Shown in pieces: positions 63,996 through 64,000 of a DNA stretch of 64,000 nt. Below the pieces are notes generated by a model that did not search any database, was not told where the DNA came from, and saw only the letters and a list, made by a program, of their open reading frames with translations. A program made the translations under genes and the position numbers. Each line of letters opens with the position of its first letter. The first letter of the stretch is position 1. This DNA comes from Cynocephalus volans (lineage: Eukaryota; Chordata; Mammalia; Dermoptera; Cynocephalidae): contig NC_084461.1 in assembly GCF_027409185.1 (NCBI RefSeq), positions 188,826,001 to 188,890,000 of the forward strand. Direction: 5' to 3'.

Positions 63996-64000
63996 ATTTT

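Larger units (their letters stand above)
54451..64000 (+). other. SH2B3: SH2B3 intron 1 (5' part)
   Basis: No residue of the SH2B3 protein (dimerisation, PH or SH2 domain) appears up to the window end, so the intron is over 9.5 kb. It contains SINEs (56090-56162, 63415-63557), MIR pieces (about 56170-56370, 56510-56650, 57405-57560, 57585-57760, 61110-61280, 61530-61700; antisense 60650-60810, 63765-63995) and L2-like pieces (about 60940-61085, 62020-62160). The stretches 54460-56080, 58060-60180 and 62200-62860 look unique, with GATA-type motifs near 59.02 and 59.54-59.60 kb. Confidence 0.6.

Overview
This is nuclear DNA from a placental mammal: spliced exons with GT/AG junctions, CpG islands, and dense old L1, L2, MIR, MaLR-like LTR and hAT repeats. 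No Alu element was seen in 64 kb, which argues against a primate. The abundant young SINEs are monomers and dimers of a tRNA-Ile-like sequence with only an A-rich tail. That is what is known of the CYN SINEs of colugos (Dermoptera), so a flying lemur is my best guess for the host; this rests on recall and not on a search.

The layout is CUX2 (+) > PHETA1/FAM109A (-) > SH2B3 (+), the order known from human 12q24. Positions 80-16234 hold the last six coding exons of CUX2, all open and correctly phased: CUT domain 2, CUT domain 3, the homeodomain and the Ser/Pro-rich C-terminus. CUT1 and everything before it lie upstream of the window. A 3' UTR with tandem poly(A) signals near 16.55 kb follows and probably extends to about 18.5 kb.

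From 18.5 to 26.5 kb the DNA is intergenic and repeat-filled. PHETA1 occupies about 26.56-34.2 kb on the minus strand. It has a CpG-island promoter and 5' UTR exon near 33.9-34.2 kb, one uninterrupted coding exon at 28739-29395 (PH domain, proline-rich linker, C-terminal F&H motif), and a long 3' UTR that carries a recent SINE.

The 34.3-53.6 kb interval separates the divergently transcribed PHETA1 and SH2B3. It contains L1 and L2 fragments, LTRs, nested SINEs, a Y1 RNA retropseudogene, a minisatellite, a compound TC microsatellite, a strong CTCF-like motif (47.36 kb) and a candidate enhancer (47.5-47.6 kb). A CpG island at 53.5-54.45 kb holds the SH2B3 promoter and its leader exon, with a clean GTAAGC donor at 54451. 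The rest of the window is SH2B3 intron 1; its protein-coding exons lie beyond the right edge.

The three genes do not form a pathway. CUX2 is a neuronal transcription factor, PHETA1 an endosome/trans-Golgi adaptor for OCRL, and SH2B3 a haematopoietic signalling adaptor. I found no undescribed gene system. The more unusual signals are in the repeats and candidate regulatory sequences: a SINE subtype whose anticodon arm is replaced by a GC hairpin, several nested insertions with intact target-site duplications, the Y1 retrocopy, and regulatory motifs between PHETA1 and SH2B3.
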